50,001 bases of DNA from a virus. Shown in pieces: positions 6,521 to 15,892 of the stretch. The notes beneath the pieces were generated by a model that was not told the DNA's origin, ran no database searches, and saw nothing but the letters and a program-made list of their open reading frames with translations. Position 1 is the stretch's first letter. Each line of letters begins with the position of its first letter. The position numbers and the translations under genes are program-made. The DNA lies in the IMG/VR virus record IMGVR_UViG_3300008267_000300, positions 1 through 50,001 of that record, one strand, 5' to 3'.

Positions 6521-8729
6521 TCTATATACAGTTCTTGACGAGTACGTAAGCAAGTCAATAATCTCCAACAAGAATAGGAGAAAGAACTGGGAGTATGGAT
6601 ATAATAGTGAGTATGACCTTGTAGTTATATCTAAGGATGGAACCATCGGTGAGATATACAACATAAGCGGACTAAAGGTAGCTCTTCCGTCTGTACCAGA
6701 CAAGGTAGAGAACAGAGGATCTAGATGGGAGGCCATCGAGTATCCAAAAGAGCTTCAGAAAATAAAGAGTATATTCGACTGGAACAGAAAGGACAACGCG
6801 TTTAAGGTTCAGTACGTAGACTATATAGAGCAAGAGTTTGACAGAAGAGATAATGGTTTTTGGTTTGTAAATAATGGCAATCCAACATATATAACTGGAA
6901 CTCACTACATGTATCTACAGTGGACCAAGATTGACATTGGTCTTCCAGACTTTAGGGAGTCAAACAGGATATTTTACATTTTTTGGGAGGCATGCAAGGC
7001 AGACAACAGATCGTTTGGTATGTGTTACCTAAAGAACAGACGATCTGGATTCTCTTTTATGAGTTCTGCCGAGACGTGTAACACAGGTACAATCGTAAGA
7101 GACTCTAGAATAGGTATACTATCAAAGACTGGTAGCGATGCCAAGAAGATGTTTACCGACAAGGTTGTTCCAATCATAAGAAACTATCCGTTCTTCTTTA
7201 AGCCAATACAGGATGGGATGGACAATCCAAAAACTGAGTTGGCGTTTCGTGTACCTGCTAGTAAGATTACTAGAAAGAACATGGACGAGGAGAAGTCTGA
7301 TGACATAGAAGGTCTAGATACAACTATTGACTGGAAGAATACAGCGGACAACAGCTACGATGGTGAGAAACTATTGTTGCTAGTTCATGACGAGAGTGGT
7401 AAGTGGGAGAAGCCAGAGAATATTTTAAATAACTGGCGTGTAACAAAGACTTGTTTGCGTTTAGGAGCCAAGGTAATTGGTAAGTGTATGATGGGATCAA
7501 CGTCAAATGCACTACCAAAAGGAGGTGAAAACTTTAAAAAGTTGTATAACGATAGCGCTGTGTCTAATAGATCGGCTAATAATCAAACAAAGAGTGGATT
7601 GTATTCTTTGTTTATTCCAATGGAGTGGAACGTTGAGGGTTACATTGATGAGTTTGGATGGCCAGTATTTGAGAATCCAGAGAAGTCTATAAAAGGGATA
7701 GACGGAGAGATGATAAGCACTGGTGTGATAACCTGGTGGAACAACGAGGTTAACGCACTAAAGTCGGACTCTGATGCACTTAACGAGTTCTATAGACAGT
7801 TTCCTAGAACTGAGTCTCACGCGTTTAGAGACGAGTCTAAGCAGTCTATATTCAACTTGACTAAGATATATCAGCAGATCGACTATAACGACTCTCTAAT
7901 CAAGGAGAAGTTCTTGACTAGAGGATACTTCCACTGGAAGAATGGTGAAAAAGACACTGAGGTGATCTGGACTCCAGATAAGAATGGTAGATTCTTGGTG
8001 TCTTGGATACCAAAACAGAACTTAAGAAATAATGTTATAACTAAAAATGGGAAAAAATATCCAGGAAATGAACATATGGGAGCGTTTGGTTGTGACCCTT
8101 ATGACATATCGGGTGTTGTTGGAGGAGGTGGTTCTAACGGTGCTCTCCATGGTATGACTAAGTTTCATATGTCTGAAGGTCCAACCAATGAATTCTTTTT
8201 AGAGTACATAGCTAGGCCGCAGACAGCTGAAATATTTTTTGAGGATGTACTAATGGCTTGCCACTTTTATGGAATGCCAATACTAGCAGAGAACAACAAG
8301 GCCAGACTACTGTATCACTTCAAGAATAGAGGGTACAGGGGATTTGCTATGAACAGGCCAGACAAGAACATGAATAAGCTATCAAAAACTGAGCTTGAGA
8401 TAGGTGGTATACCAAACTCTAGTGAGGATGTTAGACAGGCTCATGCGTCATGTATAGAGTCTTACATCGAAGAGTATGTTGGATTTGATACAGAGGGTAC
8501 GTACAGAGATCCAGAGACTATTGGATCCATGTACTTTAATAAAACTCTTGAGGATTGGGCCAGGTTTGACCCTATGAATAGAACAAAGTACGATGCATCA
8601 ATTAGTTCTGGGTTGGCAATAATGGCAACAAGAAGACACATGTTTACTCCAGAGAGAAAAGAATCAAAAATTAGTATTAAATTTGTAAGATATAATAATC
8701 AGGGCAGTCACAGCAAAATTATAGAATAG
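6510..8729 (+). CDS. Terminase large subunit (ATPase and nuclease)
   Basis: 739 residues with the two-domain layout of TerL. ATPase domain: a degenerate Walker A in CYLKNRRSGFSFM (~173-184) and Walker B LLLLVHDESGKW (~288-299, D294/E295), then a coupling motif near GSTSNALPKGG. Nuclease domain (RNase H fold): D529 in GCDPYD, E594 in ILAENNKARL and D695 in KYDASISS are the expected metal ligands. The N-terminal ~150 residues form an extension with DRRDNGFWFVNNG, recognisable in Bacteroidota and marine phage terminases. It packages DNA into the prohead through the portal encoded 1 nt downstream. The unusual Walker A without GxGKT is a family trait, not an obvious defect. Confidence 0.9.
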   Translation: MENNLYTVLDEYVSKSIISNKNRRKNWEYGYNSEYDLVVISKDGTIGEIYNISGLKVALPSVPDKVENRGSRWEAIEYPKELQKIKSIFDWNRKDNAFKVQYVDYIEQEFDRRDNGFWFVNNGNPTYITGTHYMYLQWTKIDIGLPDFRESNRIFYIFWEACKADNRSFGMCYLKNRRSGFSFMSSAETCNTGTIVRDSRIGILSKTGSDAKKMFTDKVVPIIRNYPFFFKPIQDGMDNPKTELAFRVPASKITRKNMDEEKSDDIEGLDTTIDWKNTADNSYDGEKLLLLVHDESGKWEKPENILNNWRVTKTCLRLGAKVIGKCMMGSTSNALPKGGENFKKLYNDSAVSNRSANNQTKSGLYSLFIPMEWNVEGYIDEFGWPVFENPEKSIKGIDGEMISTGVITWWNNEVNALKSDSDALNEFYRQFPRTESHAFRDESKQSIFNLTKIYQQIDYNDSLIKEKFLTRGYFHWKNGEKDTEVIWTPDKNGRFLVSWIPKQNLRNNVITKNGKKYPGNEHMGAFGCDPYDISGVVGGGGSNGALHGMTKFHMSEGPTNEFFLEYIARPQTAEIFFEDVLMACHFYGMPILAENNKARLLYHFKNRGYRGFAMNRPDKNMNKLSKTELEIGGIPNSSEDVRQAHASCIESYIEEYVGFDTEGTYRDPETIGSMYFNKTLEDWARFDPMNRTKYDASISSGLAIMATRRHMFTPERKESKISIKFVRYNNQGSHSKIIE

Positions 8730-8730
8730 A

Positions 8731-11160
8731 ATGGAGAAACCATCCGTTGTCATATATCAAAATCCGTTTCCAAGCCAAATGGTATCGGATGAAGAGAAGC
8801 AAACAGTTAAGTACGGCTTAAGTGTTGGAAAGGCCATTGAAGGAGAATGGTTCAAAAGAAAAAACAATACATGTAGGTTTTATGATCAATGGGGTGAGTT
8901 CCATAGACTAAGACTTTACGCTCGTGGCCAACAGCCAGTACAAAAGTATAAGGATGAGTTGTCTATCAATGGCGATATGTCAATGATGAACTTAGACTGG
9001 ACTCCAGTTCCTATTATTCCTAAATTCGTTGACGTTGTAGTTAATGGAATGTCTGACAGACTATTTAAAGTTAGAACAGAAGCTCAAGACGTTATGTCTG
9101 CTGAGAATAAGAACATATTCCAAGAAATGATTGAGGCTGACATGGTGGCTAAAGATTTCTTAAAGATGACTCAAGATCAGTTCGGTGTAAACGCATTTAA
9201 TGTTGATCCAAACGAACTTCCAGATACTGACGAAGAGCTTGAGTTGTACATGCAGATCAAGTATAAGCCAAGTATAGAGATAGCCAACGAGATTGCTATT
9301 GATACTATATTTGAGATGAACAGTTACGATGAGTTAAGAAAACTAATGAATTATGATTTAGTAACGCTTGGCGTATCTGTTGTTAAGCACTCTTTCTTGG
9401 TTAACGATGGATTAAAGGTTGACTACGTTGACCCTGCTAACTGGATTCATAGTTATACTGAGAAGAATGACTTCTCAGATTGTTACTACTTTGGTGAGGT
9501 TAAGCAGATGCACTATACAGAGGTGCTTAAAATTGATCCTACACTAACTGACGAGCAATTAAACGAGATTAGAAACAGTAGTGCAGCTTGGTATACGTAC
9601 TTCCCTATCATTAGAAACTATCAAGACGATTACTTTACAAATGAGATCGTAACTCTTATTTACTTTAACTATAAGGCAAGTAAGAAGTTTGTTTGGAAGA
9701 AAAAGTTACTAGAGAATGGTGGAGAGAGAGTTATCAGAAAAGATGAAGGATTTAATCCACCAATGGAGGACGGAATGCCATTTGAAAGAGTAGAGGCAGT
9801 TAGAGATGTTTGGTATGAGGGTGTTCTTGTAGCTGGTACAAATATTGTACTTAAGTGGGAGATGATGCGTAACATGGTTCGTCCAAAGTCAGCATCTCAG
9901 AGAGCTTATCCAAACTATGTAGCATTTGCTCCTAGGATGTACAAAGGAGCTATGGAGTCTTTAGTTAGACGAATGATTCCATTTGCTGATCAGATTCAGT
10001 TGACACACTTAAAACTACAGCAAGTTACGGCAAGAGTTGTTCCAGATGGTGTATTTATTGATGCCGATGGAATTAACGAGGTTGACCTTGGAACTGGTGC
10101 TGCATACAATCCAGAGGATGCGTTAAAACTTTACTTCCAAACTGGTAGTGTTATCGGTAGGAGCTATACACAAGATGGTGAGTTTAACAACGCTAGAATT
10201 CCAATTCAAGAGTTGAGCACTAACAGTGGACAAGCCAAGATGTCTTCTCTTATAAATAACTACAATCACTATCTAAATATGATTAGAGATGTGACTGGAA
10301 TTAATGAAGCAAGAGACGGAAGCACGCCAAATCCAGACGCTTTAGTTGGCATACAGAAGATGGCTGCAATGAACTCTAACACAGCTACAAGACATATCTT
10401 AGAAGGAAACCTAAACATCACCAAGAGATTGGCTGAATGTGTTTCTATTAGAGTAGCTGATATACTAGAGTACTCTGACTTTGCTGAAGAGTTTGCAATG
10501 CAGATTGGTAAGTATAATATATCTATTCTCGATGAGATGAGAGATCTTTACTTATTTGATTTCGGTATATTCATTGACCTTGATCCAGATGAGGATGAGA
10601 GACAGATGCTTGAAGCTAATATTCAAGTTGCTCTACAACAACAAACAATTGATCTAGAAGATGCTATTGATATTAGAAACATCAAGAACATTAAGCTGGC
10701 TAATGAGTTGTTGAAGATGAAGAGAAAGAGAAGAATTGAGCAGCAACAAAAAGACAAGCAGATGGAGTACCAAATGCAAATGCAGACTAACATGCAGTCA
10801 CAACAAGCTGCTGCTGAGTCTAAAGCTCAATTGCTACAGATGGAGGCTCAAAGCAAGATTCAGATTAAAGAGGCTGAAGCCAATTATGATATAATGAGAA
10901 TGAGGGCTGAGGTTGATATGAAGAGAGAGCTAATGGATCTTGAATTCCAGTACAACATGCAATTAAAAGGCATGGAGTCACAAGAGCTTAAAAAGAGAGA
11001 TGAAGACAAAGAGAAAGCTAAAGATAAAAGAGTTGACATCCAGGCATCAAGACAGTCTGAACTAATTAATCAGAGAAAGAATAATCTTCCTCCAATTAAC
11101 TTTGAGAGCACTGAAGATTCTTTAGATGGATTTGACTTAGAGTCTTTCGAGCCTAAATAA
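8731..11160 (+). CDS. Portal protein
   Basis: 809 residues, directly after terminase. The core (~50-580) has the alternating helices and strands of a portal: wing region ~170-330 with PANWIHSYTEKNDFSDCYYF, and a stem/clip region ~420-560 with MESLVRRMIPFADQIQLTHL and MIRDVTGINEARDGS. The last ~160 residues form a long Gln/Met/Lys-rich coiled coil (RRIEQQQKDKQMEYQMQMQ) and end in an acidic tail; this is the extended barrel segment seen in large podovirus-type portals. It forms the dodecameric DNA channel at the capsid vertex and binds the terminase encoded next to it. Confidence 0.88.
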   Translation: MEKPSVVIYQNPFPSQMVSDEEKQTVKYGLSVGKAIEGEWFKRKNNTCRFYDQWGEFHRLRLYARGQQPVQKYKDELSINGDMSMMNLDWTPVPIIPKFVDVVVNGMSDRLFKVRTEAQDVMSAENKNIFQEMIEADMVAKDFLKMTQDQFGVNAFNVDPNELPDTDEELELYMQIKYKPSIEIANEIAIDTIFEMNSYDELRKLMNYDLVTLGVSVVKHSFLVNDGLKVDYVDPANWIHSYTEKNDFSDCYYFGEVKQMHYTEVLKIDPTLTDEQLNEIRNSSAAWYTYFPIIRNYQDDYFTNEIVTLIYFNYKASKKFVWKKKLLENGGERVIRKDEGFNPPMEDGMPFERVEAVRDVWYEGVLVAGTNIVLKWEMMRNMVRPKSASQRAYPNYVAFAPRMYKGAMESLVRRMIPFADQIQLTHLKLQQVTARVVPDGVFIDADGINEVDLGTGAAYNPEDALKLYFQTGSVIGRSYTQDGEFNNARIPIQELSTNSGQAKMSSLINNYNHYLNMIRDVTGINEARDGSTPNPDALVGIQKMAAMNSNTATRHILEGNLNITKRLAECVSIRVADILEYSDFAEEFAMQIGKYNISILDEMRDLYLFDFGIFIDLDPDEDERQMLEANIQVALQQQTIDLEDAIDIRNIKNIKLANELLKMKRKRRIEQQQKDKQMEYQMQMQTNMQSQQAAAESKAQLLQMEAQSKIQIKEAEANYDIMRMRAEVDMKRELMDLEFQYNMQLKGMESQELKKRDEDKEKAKDKRVDIQASRQSELINQRKNNLPPINFESTEDSLDGFDLESFEPK

Positions 11161-11166
11161 TAACTA

Positions 11167-11400
11167 ATGAATAAAAGAACAGTAGTTACAACGACAAGAG
11201 AAAAGATAAAAATAAATCCTTATCTGTCTGGTCACGCAGAAAAAAATATGTTTGATGCTAATTATGGATTACATATTGAAAGGGGTCCATTAAATTTAGA
11301 TGTTAATCAAAGTGTTGGAACTGGATATAGACCAGAAACTGAGTTTACTTTAGGCATAAACATACCAATAACAAGGCGAGTTAAACATCGCAATAAGTAA
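11167..11400 (+). CDS. Conserved hypothetical protein, 77 aa
   Basis: The protein starts MNKRTVVTTTREKIKINPYL and contains YGLHIERGPLNLDVNQSVGT then FTLGINIPITRR, a two-strand pattern with a basic C-terminus. I recognise a 'YGxHxKxGPLNLDVNxSVG---PETEFKLGINxPI' core from proteins lying between portal and capsid genes in related phages. No function is known. The spacing is 6 nt from the portal stop and 1 nt to the next gene. Confidence 0.65.
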   Translation: MNKRTVVTTTREKIKINPYLSGHAEKNMFDANYGLHIERGPLNLDVNQSVGTGYRPETEFTLGINIPITRRVKHRNK

Positions 11401-11401
11401 T

Positions 11402-12034
11402 ATGGCATACATAGAACATAACTTCTTTCCTCTCAAGGTGTTTGTTAGGAATGAGTACATGTATCAATTTAAGGAAGGTCATGGTGAGTTTACACCAGGA
11501 GTTATAATGTCTGTAAGATGCATGCCTGGACAAGCCGCGTTGTTCCAAGTTCTATTGGAGAATGGTGTGATGAGAGATAAACTTCCGTCACATGCATTGC
11601 TTACAGAGCCTAAGACTCCAGATCCAGACTTGCCTTTCCACTATTTACAGATATGGAACTGCTTTTCTTACAACTTTACATTGTTACATCTTTCTTATGT
11701 TTATGACACTAAGGTTGATGTATACATGAAGGATAGAAAGTGGTATTCTGGTAGCTATTATGCTACAATAAACTGGGGAGCTAATGACTTAAATACTGAT
11801 CTTTCATTGGCAGAGGATGGACTTGAACACAAGTCACACCACATCATACTTCTTGATAATGGTCAAATTGCATTACAACCTAACAATAGGATAAAGTGGT
11901 CTGAGCCTTCATTTGTAACTAAACCATTTCCAGAAAAACCAGACTATCTAGTAAACAACGAGTACTTTAATTGTGAGGGTTACGAGAAGTGGCACACAGA
12001 AGACTCGCAGTCAATGTTCTACGAAAATGAGTAA
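11402..12034 (+). CDS. Conserved head-region hypothetical protein, 210 aa
   Basis: The sequence opens MAYIEHNFFPLKVFVRNEYM and is rich in aromatic residues and beta strands (YLQIWNCFSYNFTLLHLSYV, VDVYMKDRKWYSG), with an acidic C-terminus. It lies between portal and scaffold, where related phages carry a conserved protein of the same size and opening ('FxPLxVFVRxEYLY---GHGE'). That conservation suggests a virion or assembly role. No enzymatic motif is visible. Confidence 0.65.
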   Translation: MAYIEHNFFPLKVFVRNEYMYQFKEGHGEFTPGVIMSVRCMPGQAALFQVLLENGVMRDKLPSHALLTEPKTPDPDLPFHYLQIWNCFSYNFTLLHLSYVYDTKVDVYMKDRKWYSGSYYATINWGANDLNTDLSLAEDGLEHKSHHIILLDNGQIALQPNNRIKWSEPSFVTKPFPEKPDYLVNNEYFNCEGYEKWHTEDSQSMFYENE

Positions 12035-12047
12035 TAAAATTATTTAT

Positions 12048-12055
12048 TAACTTTG
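12048..12055 (+). promoter_or_regulatory. Bacteroidota-type -7 promoter element (TAACTTTG)
   Basis: TAACTTTG, followed by TAAAAATTAAA, lies in the only gap between the 210-aa gene and the scaffold gene, 21 nt upstream of its ATG. This is a good position for a promoter for the scaffold and capsid genes, which need the highest expression. Confidence 0.65.
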
Positions 12056-12076
12056 TAAAAATTAAATTAAATTAAC

Positions 12077-13198
12077 ATGGAAGGAGAAATTAAAGTAAGA
12101 GCGGTAGACTTTGAAGAAAAGTCTGTTGCCGAAATAGAAGAGCAGTTATTAAAGCAACACGAGGAATCAACTGGTGTTGTTACTGAACCTTCAGAGACAG
12201 TAGAAACAATTGTGACTAACCCAGAAACAGTTGAGACTATTATTACGGAAACAAATGAGTCAACACCTGTTGATGAAATTGATGATAGTAAAGTTCTTTC
12301 ATATATTGGACAAAGGTACAATAGAGAGATAAACAACTTAGATGAGTTGTTTGAGCAGAGACAACAAAACGAGGAACTACCCGAAGATGTTTCTGCATTT
12401 CTAAAGTACAAAAAGGATACAGGACGTGGAATCGAAGATTTTATTCGCTTGAATAAGAACTACGATGAAATGGACGAAGAGTCTTTGCTTTTTGAATATC
12501 AACGTGAGCAGAATCCAGATCTAGAACCAGAAGACATTAAGTTTGATGTGTCAGATAGATTCGCTTATGATGAAGACTTCGATGATGAAAAAGAAATCAA
12601 GAAGAAACGATTAGCAAAGAAAAAAGAGCTCTCAAAAGCTAAGAAGTACTTTAACGACCTTAAAGAACAATACAGAGTTCCACTTGAGTCAAGGGAAACA
12701 TTTGTTCCACAGGAAGAAAAAGAAAACTACGATGCTTTCAAGAGATATAAAGAGTCTTCCAAGTCTATGGAGGAAGATAACGCAAGAAGGTCAGAATTCT
12801 TCTCTAAAAAAACACAAGAACTTTTCTCTGACAAATTTGAAGGTTTCAAATTTAATGTCGATGAGAACAAGAAGTTGGTTTATAAGCCAGGAGATAGTAA
12901 GAACTTACTGCAAGAACAAAATGACTTAAGGAGCTTTGTTTCACAATTCCTTGATGAAAACGGATATCTTGCAGATGCTGAAGCTTTCCACCGTTCTATT
13001 TCAATAGCTAGAAATCCCGACAAGTTTGCTAAATTCTTTTATGAAAAAGGTATGGCAGATGCGGTAGGAACTGTTGCTAAAGAGTCTAAAAATATTGACA
13101 TGACTCGGCAAGCAACACAGAGTACCCCAACAGAAGGTGTAAAGATTAGAGTAATAGATCCAGACAGAGGAAGCAGATTAGTAATTAAAAAACGTTAA
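12077..13198 (+). CDS. Scaffold-like acidic protein upstream of capsid
   Basis: 373 residues, highly charged and helical. The N-terminal ~90 residues are Glu/Thr-rich and likely disordered (SVAEIEEQLLKQHEESTGVV); ~130-250 is Lys/Glu-rich coiled coil (DEKEIKKKRLAKKKELSKA); the C-terminus ends KIRVIDPDRGSRLVIKKR, a short basic patch. Acidic helical proteins with a basic tail immediately before the major capsid gene are typically scaffolding proteins, the basic C-terminus binding the inner capsid surface. Sequence homology was not used, so the role is inferred from position and composition. Confidence 0.7.
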   Translation: MEGEIKVRAVDFEEKSVAEIEEQLLKQHEESTGVVTEPSETVETIVTNPETVETIITETNESTPVDEIDDSKVLSYIGQRYNREINNLDELFEQRQQNEELPEDVSAFLKYKKDTGRGIEDFIRLNKNYDEMDEESLLFEYQREQNPDLEPEDIKFDVSDRFAYDEDFDDEKEIKKKRLAKKKELSKAKKYFNDLKEQYRVPLESRETFVPQEEKENYDAFKRYKESSKSMEEDNARRSEFFSKKTQELFSDKFEGFKFNVDENKKLVYKPGDSKNLLQEQNDLRSFVSQFLDENGYLADAEAFHRSISIARNPDKFAKFFYEKGMADAVGTVAKESKNIDMTRQATQSTPTEGVKIRVIDPDRGSRLVIKKR

Positions 13199-13218
13199 AC
13201 TTTTAAAATTTTTAAAAA

Positions 13219-14661
13219 ATGAGTGGTACATTACAAACGAGCCCAGGTGTAGCAATTTCACCTAGCTCAGTAAAGGCAGCATTGCCTACAAACTACATTA
13301 CAAACTTTAACTTCTTGAATCAGTATCTTCCAGATACATACGAGCAAGAATTTGAGCGTTACGGAAACAGATCAGTTGCATCTTTCTTGCGTATGGTTGG
13401 TGCTGAACTTCCTTCTAACTCTGACATGATTAAATGGGCAGAGCAAGGTCGTTTGCATACAAAATACACGAATGTCGTTCCAAATGACGTAGCTGGTTCA
13501 GACACAGCAACTTTTGCTATGCCTATTACATCTCCATTAACTGTATGTAATTTTAGAGTAAATCAAACAGTATTTATTTCATCTCAATCAGTAGCTGCAA
13601 ACTCTGCTAAAGGTGTTATTAGTGCTGTATCTCCTTCTGGAACTACATTTACTGTTAAATTTTACAATGCATCTGGTTCTCCATTTACTCAAACTACTGA
13701 ACTTGTAACTGTATTTGTTTACGGTTCTGAATTTGGTAAAGGAACTCCTGGAATGGATAAATCATTAGAAGCTGAAGATTTATTCTTTGATGTTAAGCCA
13801 ATTATTATTAAAGATACTTACATTGTATCTGGATCTGATATGGCTCAAGTAGGTTGGGTTGAGGTAACTACAGAAAACGGAGCTACTGGATACTTATGGT
13901 ACATGAAATCTGAGCACGAAACTCGTTTACGTTTCGAAGATTATCTTGAAATGGCAATGGTTGAAGGCGTTCCTGCTCAAGCTGGTTCTGATGCATTAGC
14001 TTACCTTTCTCCTTCTACTGCTGCTGCTCCAGGATCTGGTGCTGGTACTACTGCTGCTGGTACTCAAGGTTTATTTAATGCTATTGAGACTAGAGGTAAT
14101 GTTTGGTCTGGTGGTAACCCATCTTCATTGGCTGACTTTGATACTATCATTCAAAGACTTGACAAGCAAGGTTCTATCGCTGAAAACGTATTATTCTTAA
14201 ATCGTCAGTTCTCTTTCGATATCGATGATATGTTGGCTGCTCAGAACTCTTACGGAGCTGGTGGTACTTCTTACGGTCTATTTGATAACAGTGAGGAGAT
14301 GGCATTAAATCTTGGTTTCTCTGGATTTAGAAGAGGATACGAGTTCTACAAAACTGACTGGAAATACCTTAACGATGCAACTCTTCGTGGAGGTTTAGTT
14401 GGTGGTGTAGTTAACGGTGTATTGGTTCCTGCTGGAACAATGACTGTTTACGATCAAGTTCTTGGTAAAAATGCTAGACGTCCGTTCTTACACGTTCGTT
14501 TTAGAGCTTCTGAGGCTGAAGATCGTAGATACAAAACTTGGATGACTGGTTCAGCTGGTGGTGCTGCAACTAGCGATCTTGATGCAATGCAAGTTAACTT
14601 CTTGTCTGAGAGAGCGCTTTGTACACTTGGTGCTAACAACTTCGTTATCTTCAAGGGATAA
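13219..14661 (+). CDS. Major capsid protein
   Basis: 480 residues between scaffold and a strong terminator. Features fitting an HK97-like capsid protein: an N-terminal arm (~1-45), an E-loop-like Gly/Thr-rich beta insertion (~105-175), a spine-type helix near EDYLEMAMVEGV (~235-250), and conserved C-terminal strands (RRPFLHVRFRASEAEDRRYK). A Ser/Thr/Ala/Gly loop at ~250-285 is likely surface-exposed. Codon use differs from its neighbours: Arg is often CGT rather than AGA and Gly/Val/Ala favour GGT/GTT/GCT, a usual sign of very high expression. It has its own promoter region upstream and a terminator 11 nt downstream. Confidence 0.85.
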   Translation: MSGTLQTSPGVAISPSSVKAALPTNYITNFNFLNQYLPDTYEQEFERYGNRSVASFLRMVGAELPSNSDMIKWAEQGRLHTKYTNVVPNDVAGSDTATFAMPITSPLTVCNFRVNQTVFISSQSVAANSAKGVISAVSPSGTTFTVKFYNASGSPFTQTTELVTVFVYGSEFGKGTPGMDKSLEAEDLFFDVKPIIIKDTYIVSGSDMAQVGWVEVTTENGATGYLWYMKSEHETRLRFEDYLEMAMVEGVPAQAGSDALAYLSPSTAAAPGSGAGTTAAGTQGLFNAIETRGNVWSGGNPSSLADFDTIIQRLDKQGSIAENVLFLNRQFSFDIDDMLAAQNSYGAGGTSYGLFDNSEEMALNLGFSGFRRGYEFYKTDWKYLNDATLRGGLVGGVVNGVLVPAGTMTVYDQVLGKNARRPFLHVRFRASEAEDRRYKTWMTGSAGGAATSDLDAMQVNFLSERALCTLGANNFVIFKG

Positions 14662-14671
14662 TTGAAAAATT

Positions 14672-14703
14672 AGGAGGGAGGCCAAGCGCCTCTCTCCTTT
14701 TTA
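14672..14703 (+). terminator. Rho-independent terminator after capsid gene
   Basis: Arms AGGAGGGAGGC (14672-14682) and GCCTCTCTCCT (14688-14698) pair over 11 bp with one G-U pair and a 5-nt loop; a T run follows. Placed directly behind the capsid gene, it would isolate capsid transcript levels from the downstream tail genes. Confidence 0.85.
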
Positions 14704-14728
14704 TTATTAATAAATTAAATTATATCAA

Positions 14729-15493
14729 ATGAAAACAACAAGAAAATCTGTGCTAGAACCAAAAGATAGAACATATCTTTTGAAGAATGGAGCTAGTCCA
14801 TTAACTTACTTCCTTGCTTCTAAGGATACTCCAAGAAAACGATTACTTTACTATGATGAAGAGCAAAATATAAACAGACCTCTTCGTTATGCCAGGAATG
14901 CAAATTCTCCTTTTCAAGATGAGCAAACTGAAAATGTAATAATTGAGCCAATTATTTTTGAAGATGGAACATTAATTGTACCTAAGAATAATCCAGTATT
15001 ACAAGAGTTCTTACACTACCATCCTGGAAATGGAACTGAGTTCTATGAGTTTGATCAAGAAAAGGATGCTCAACAAGAAATAAGACATATGTATGATGTT
15101 CTTGACGCTCAGTTAATTGCAAGAGAGATGCCATTTGAAGAGCTAGAGCCCATTGCTAGATTGCTTCTTGGTGGATCTGTTGATACAATGAAAGTATCTG
15201 AGATTAGAAGAGACATCATGATGTATGCTAGAAGATATCCTCAAGATTTTATGGAGGCAGTGAATGATCCTACAATTAAAGTAACTAGCTATGCAGCTAG
15301 AGCATTGTCTGATGGATACTTGGCATTTAGAAACAACAAAAAAGAAATCTTTTACAACCTAAAAGACAATAAAAAGAAACTTCTTACTGTTCCATTTGGT
15401 GAAGATCCTGTGTATTTATTGTCATCTTACTTGCAGTCTGATGAAGGTGTTGACCTATACAAATTCTTAGAAAATAAATTCTCAGAGAATTAG
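14729..15493 (+). CDS. Conserved phage protein, post-capsid, 254 aa
   Basis: The protein begins MKTTRKSVLEPKDRTYLLKN and contains NRPLRYARNANSPFQDEQ, EPIIFEDGTLIVPKNNPVLQ and a C-terminal KKKLLTVPFGEDPVYLL then SYLQSDEGVDLYKFLE. I recognise this set from a conserved protein of marine T4-like and Bacteroidota phages, usually located after the capsid gene, with no assigned function. Predicted alpha/beta, no membrane segment. A role in head completion or host takeover cannot be distinguished. Confidence 0.65.
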   Translation: MKTTRKSVLEPKDRTYLLKNGASPLTYFLASKDTPRKRLLYYDEEQNINRPLRYARNANSPFQDEQTENVIIEPIIFEDGTLIVPKNNPVLQEFLHYHPGNGTEFYEFDQEKDAQQEIRHMYDVLDAQLIAREMPFEELEPIARLLLGGSVDTMKVSEIRRDIMMYARRYPQDFMEAVNDPTIKVTSYAARALSDGYLAFRNNKKEIFYNLKDNKKKLLTVPFGEDPVYLLSSYLQSDEGVDLYKFLENKFSEN

Positions 15494-15501
15494 TATATTT
15501 G
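15494..15501 (+). promoter_or_regulatory. Bacteroidota-type -7 promoter element (TATATTTG)
   Basis: TATATTTG begins immediately after the TAG stop of the 254-aa gene, 31 nt before the next ATG. It would drive a single-gene transcript, as a terminator follows that gene. Confidence 0.6.
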
Positions 15502-15532
15502 CATCATTATTCACCCATTAATTTTTTACACA

Positions 15533-15817
15533 ATGGAAAAGTTTTTAAAATTCCCTATTTCTGGAGGTACATACCAATTGGTATCTGTTACAGATATTGC
15601 TTTAATTCAGCAAGCTTCTGCAACTACCACTACTATTGCTTATAAAAGCGGTGGTTCTGCTACTGACATTTTAACAATTACTCACGCATCTGTTGCTAAC
15701 GATGATTTTCGTGACTTTGTTCAAAATCAAGTAATTGGTGCATTAGAGACATCTTGGACTAATGTTTCTTATTTAGTTGCTCCTCCAGTAGCTGTATCTA
15801 GTATTGCTATTGCTTAA
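15533..15817 (+). CDS. Small structural protein, monocistronic
   Basis: 94 residues starting MEKFLKFPISGGTYQLVSVT. It is Ala/Thr/Ser-rich with beta strands and has a helix in the segment NDDFRDFVQNQVIGALETSW. It stands alone between its own TAnnTTTG promoter and a terminator, which suggests that it is needed in many copies. Codon use is capsid-like (GCT, TCT, GTT). A decoration or head-joining protein would fit. Family not confirmed. Confidence 0.65.
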   Translation: MEKFLKFPISGGTYQLVSVTDIALIQQASATTTTIAYKSGGSATDILTITHASVANDDFRDFVQNQVIGALETSWTNVSYLVAPPVAVSSIAIA

Positions 15818-15838
15818 TATTAGTTACTTTTCATTAAG

Positions 15839-15867
15839 AAAGGCACTCTCACAAAGTGCCTTTTTTT
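15839..15867 (+). terminator. Rho-independent terminator
   Basis: Perfect 9-bp stem AAAGGCACT (15839-15847) / AGTGCCTTT (15855-15863), 7-nt loop and seven Ts. It ends the transcript of the 94-aa structural gene. A new promoter box follows 4 nt later. Confidence 0.9.
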
Positions 15868-15870
15868 ATT

Positions 15871-15878
15871 TATCTTTG
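15871..15878 (+). promoter_or_regulatory. Bacteroidota-type -7 promoter element (TATCTTTG)
   Basis: TATCTTTG lies directly behind a terminator and 14 nt ahead of the next ATG. The terminator/promoter pair marks a clean transcription unit boundary, which makes the promoter call stronger than for the other boxes. Confidence 0.7.
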
Positions 15879-15892
15879 TAAAAAGCATTTCC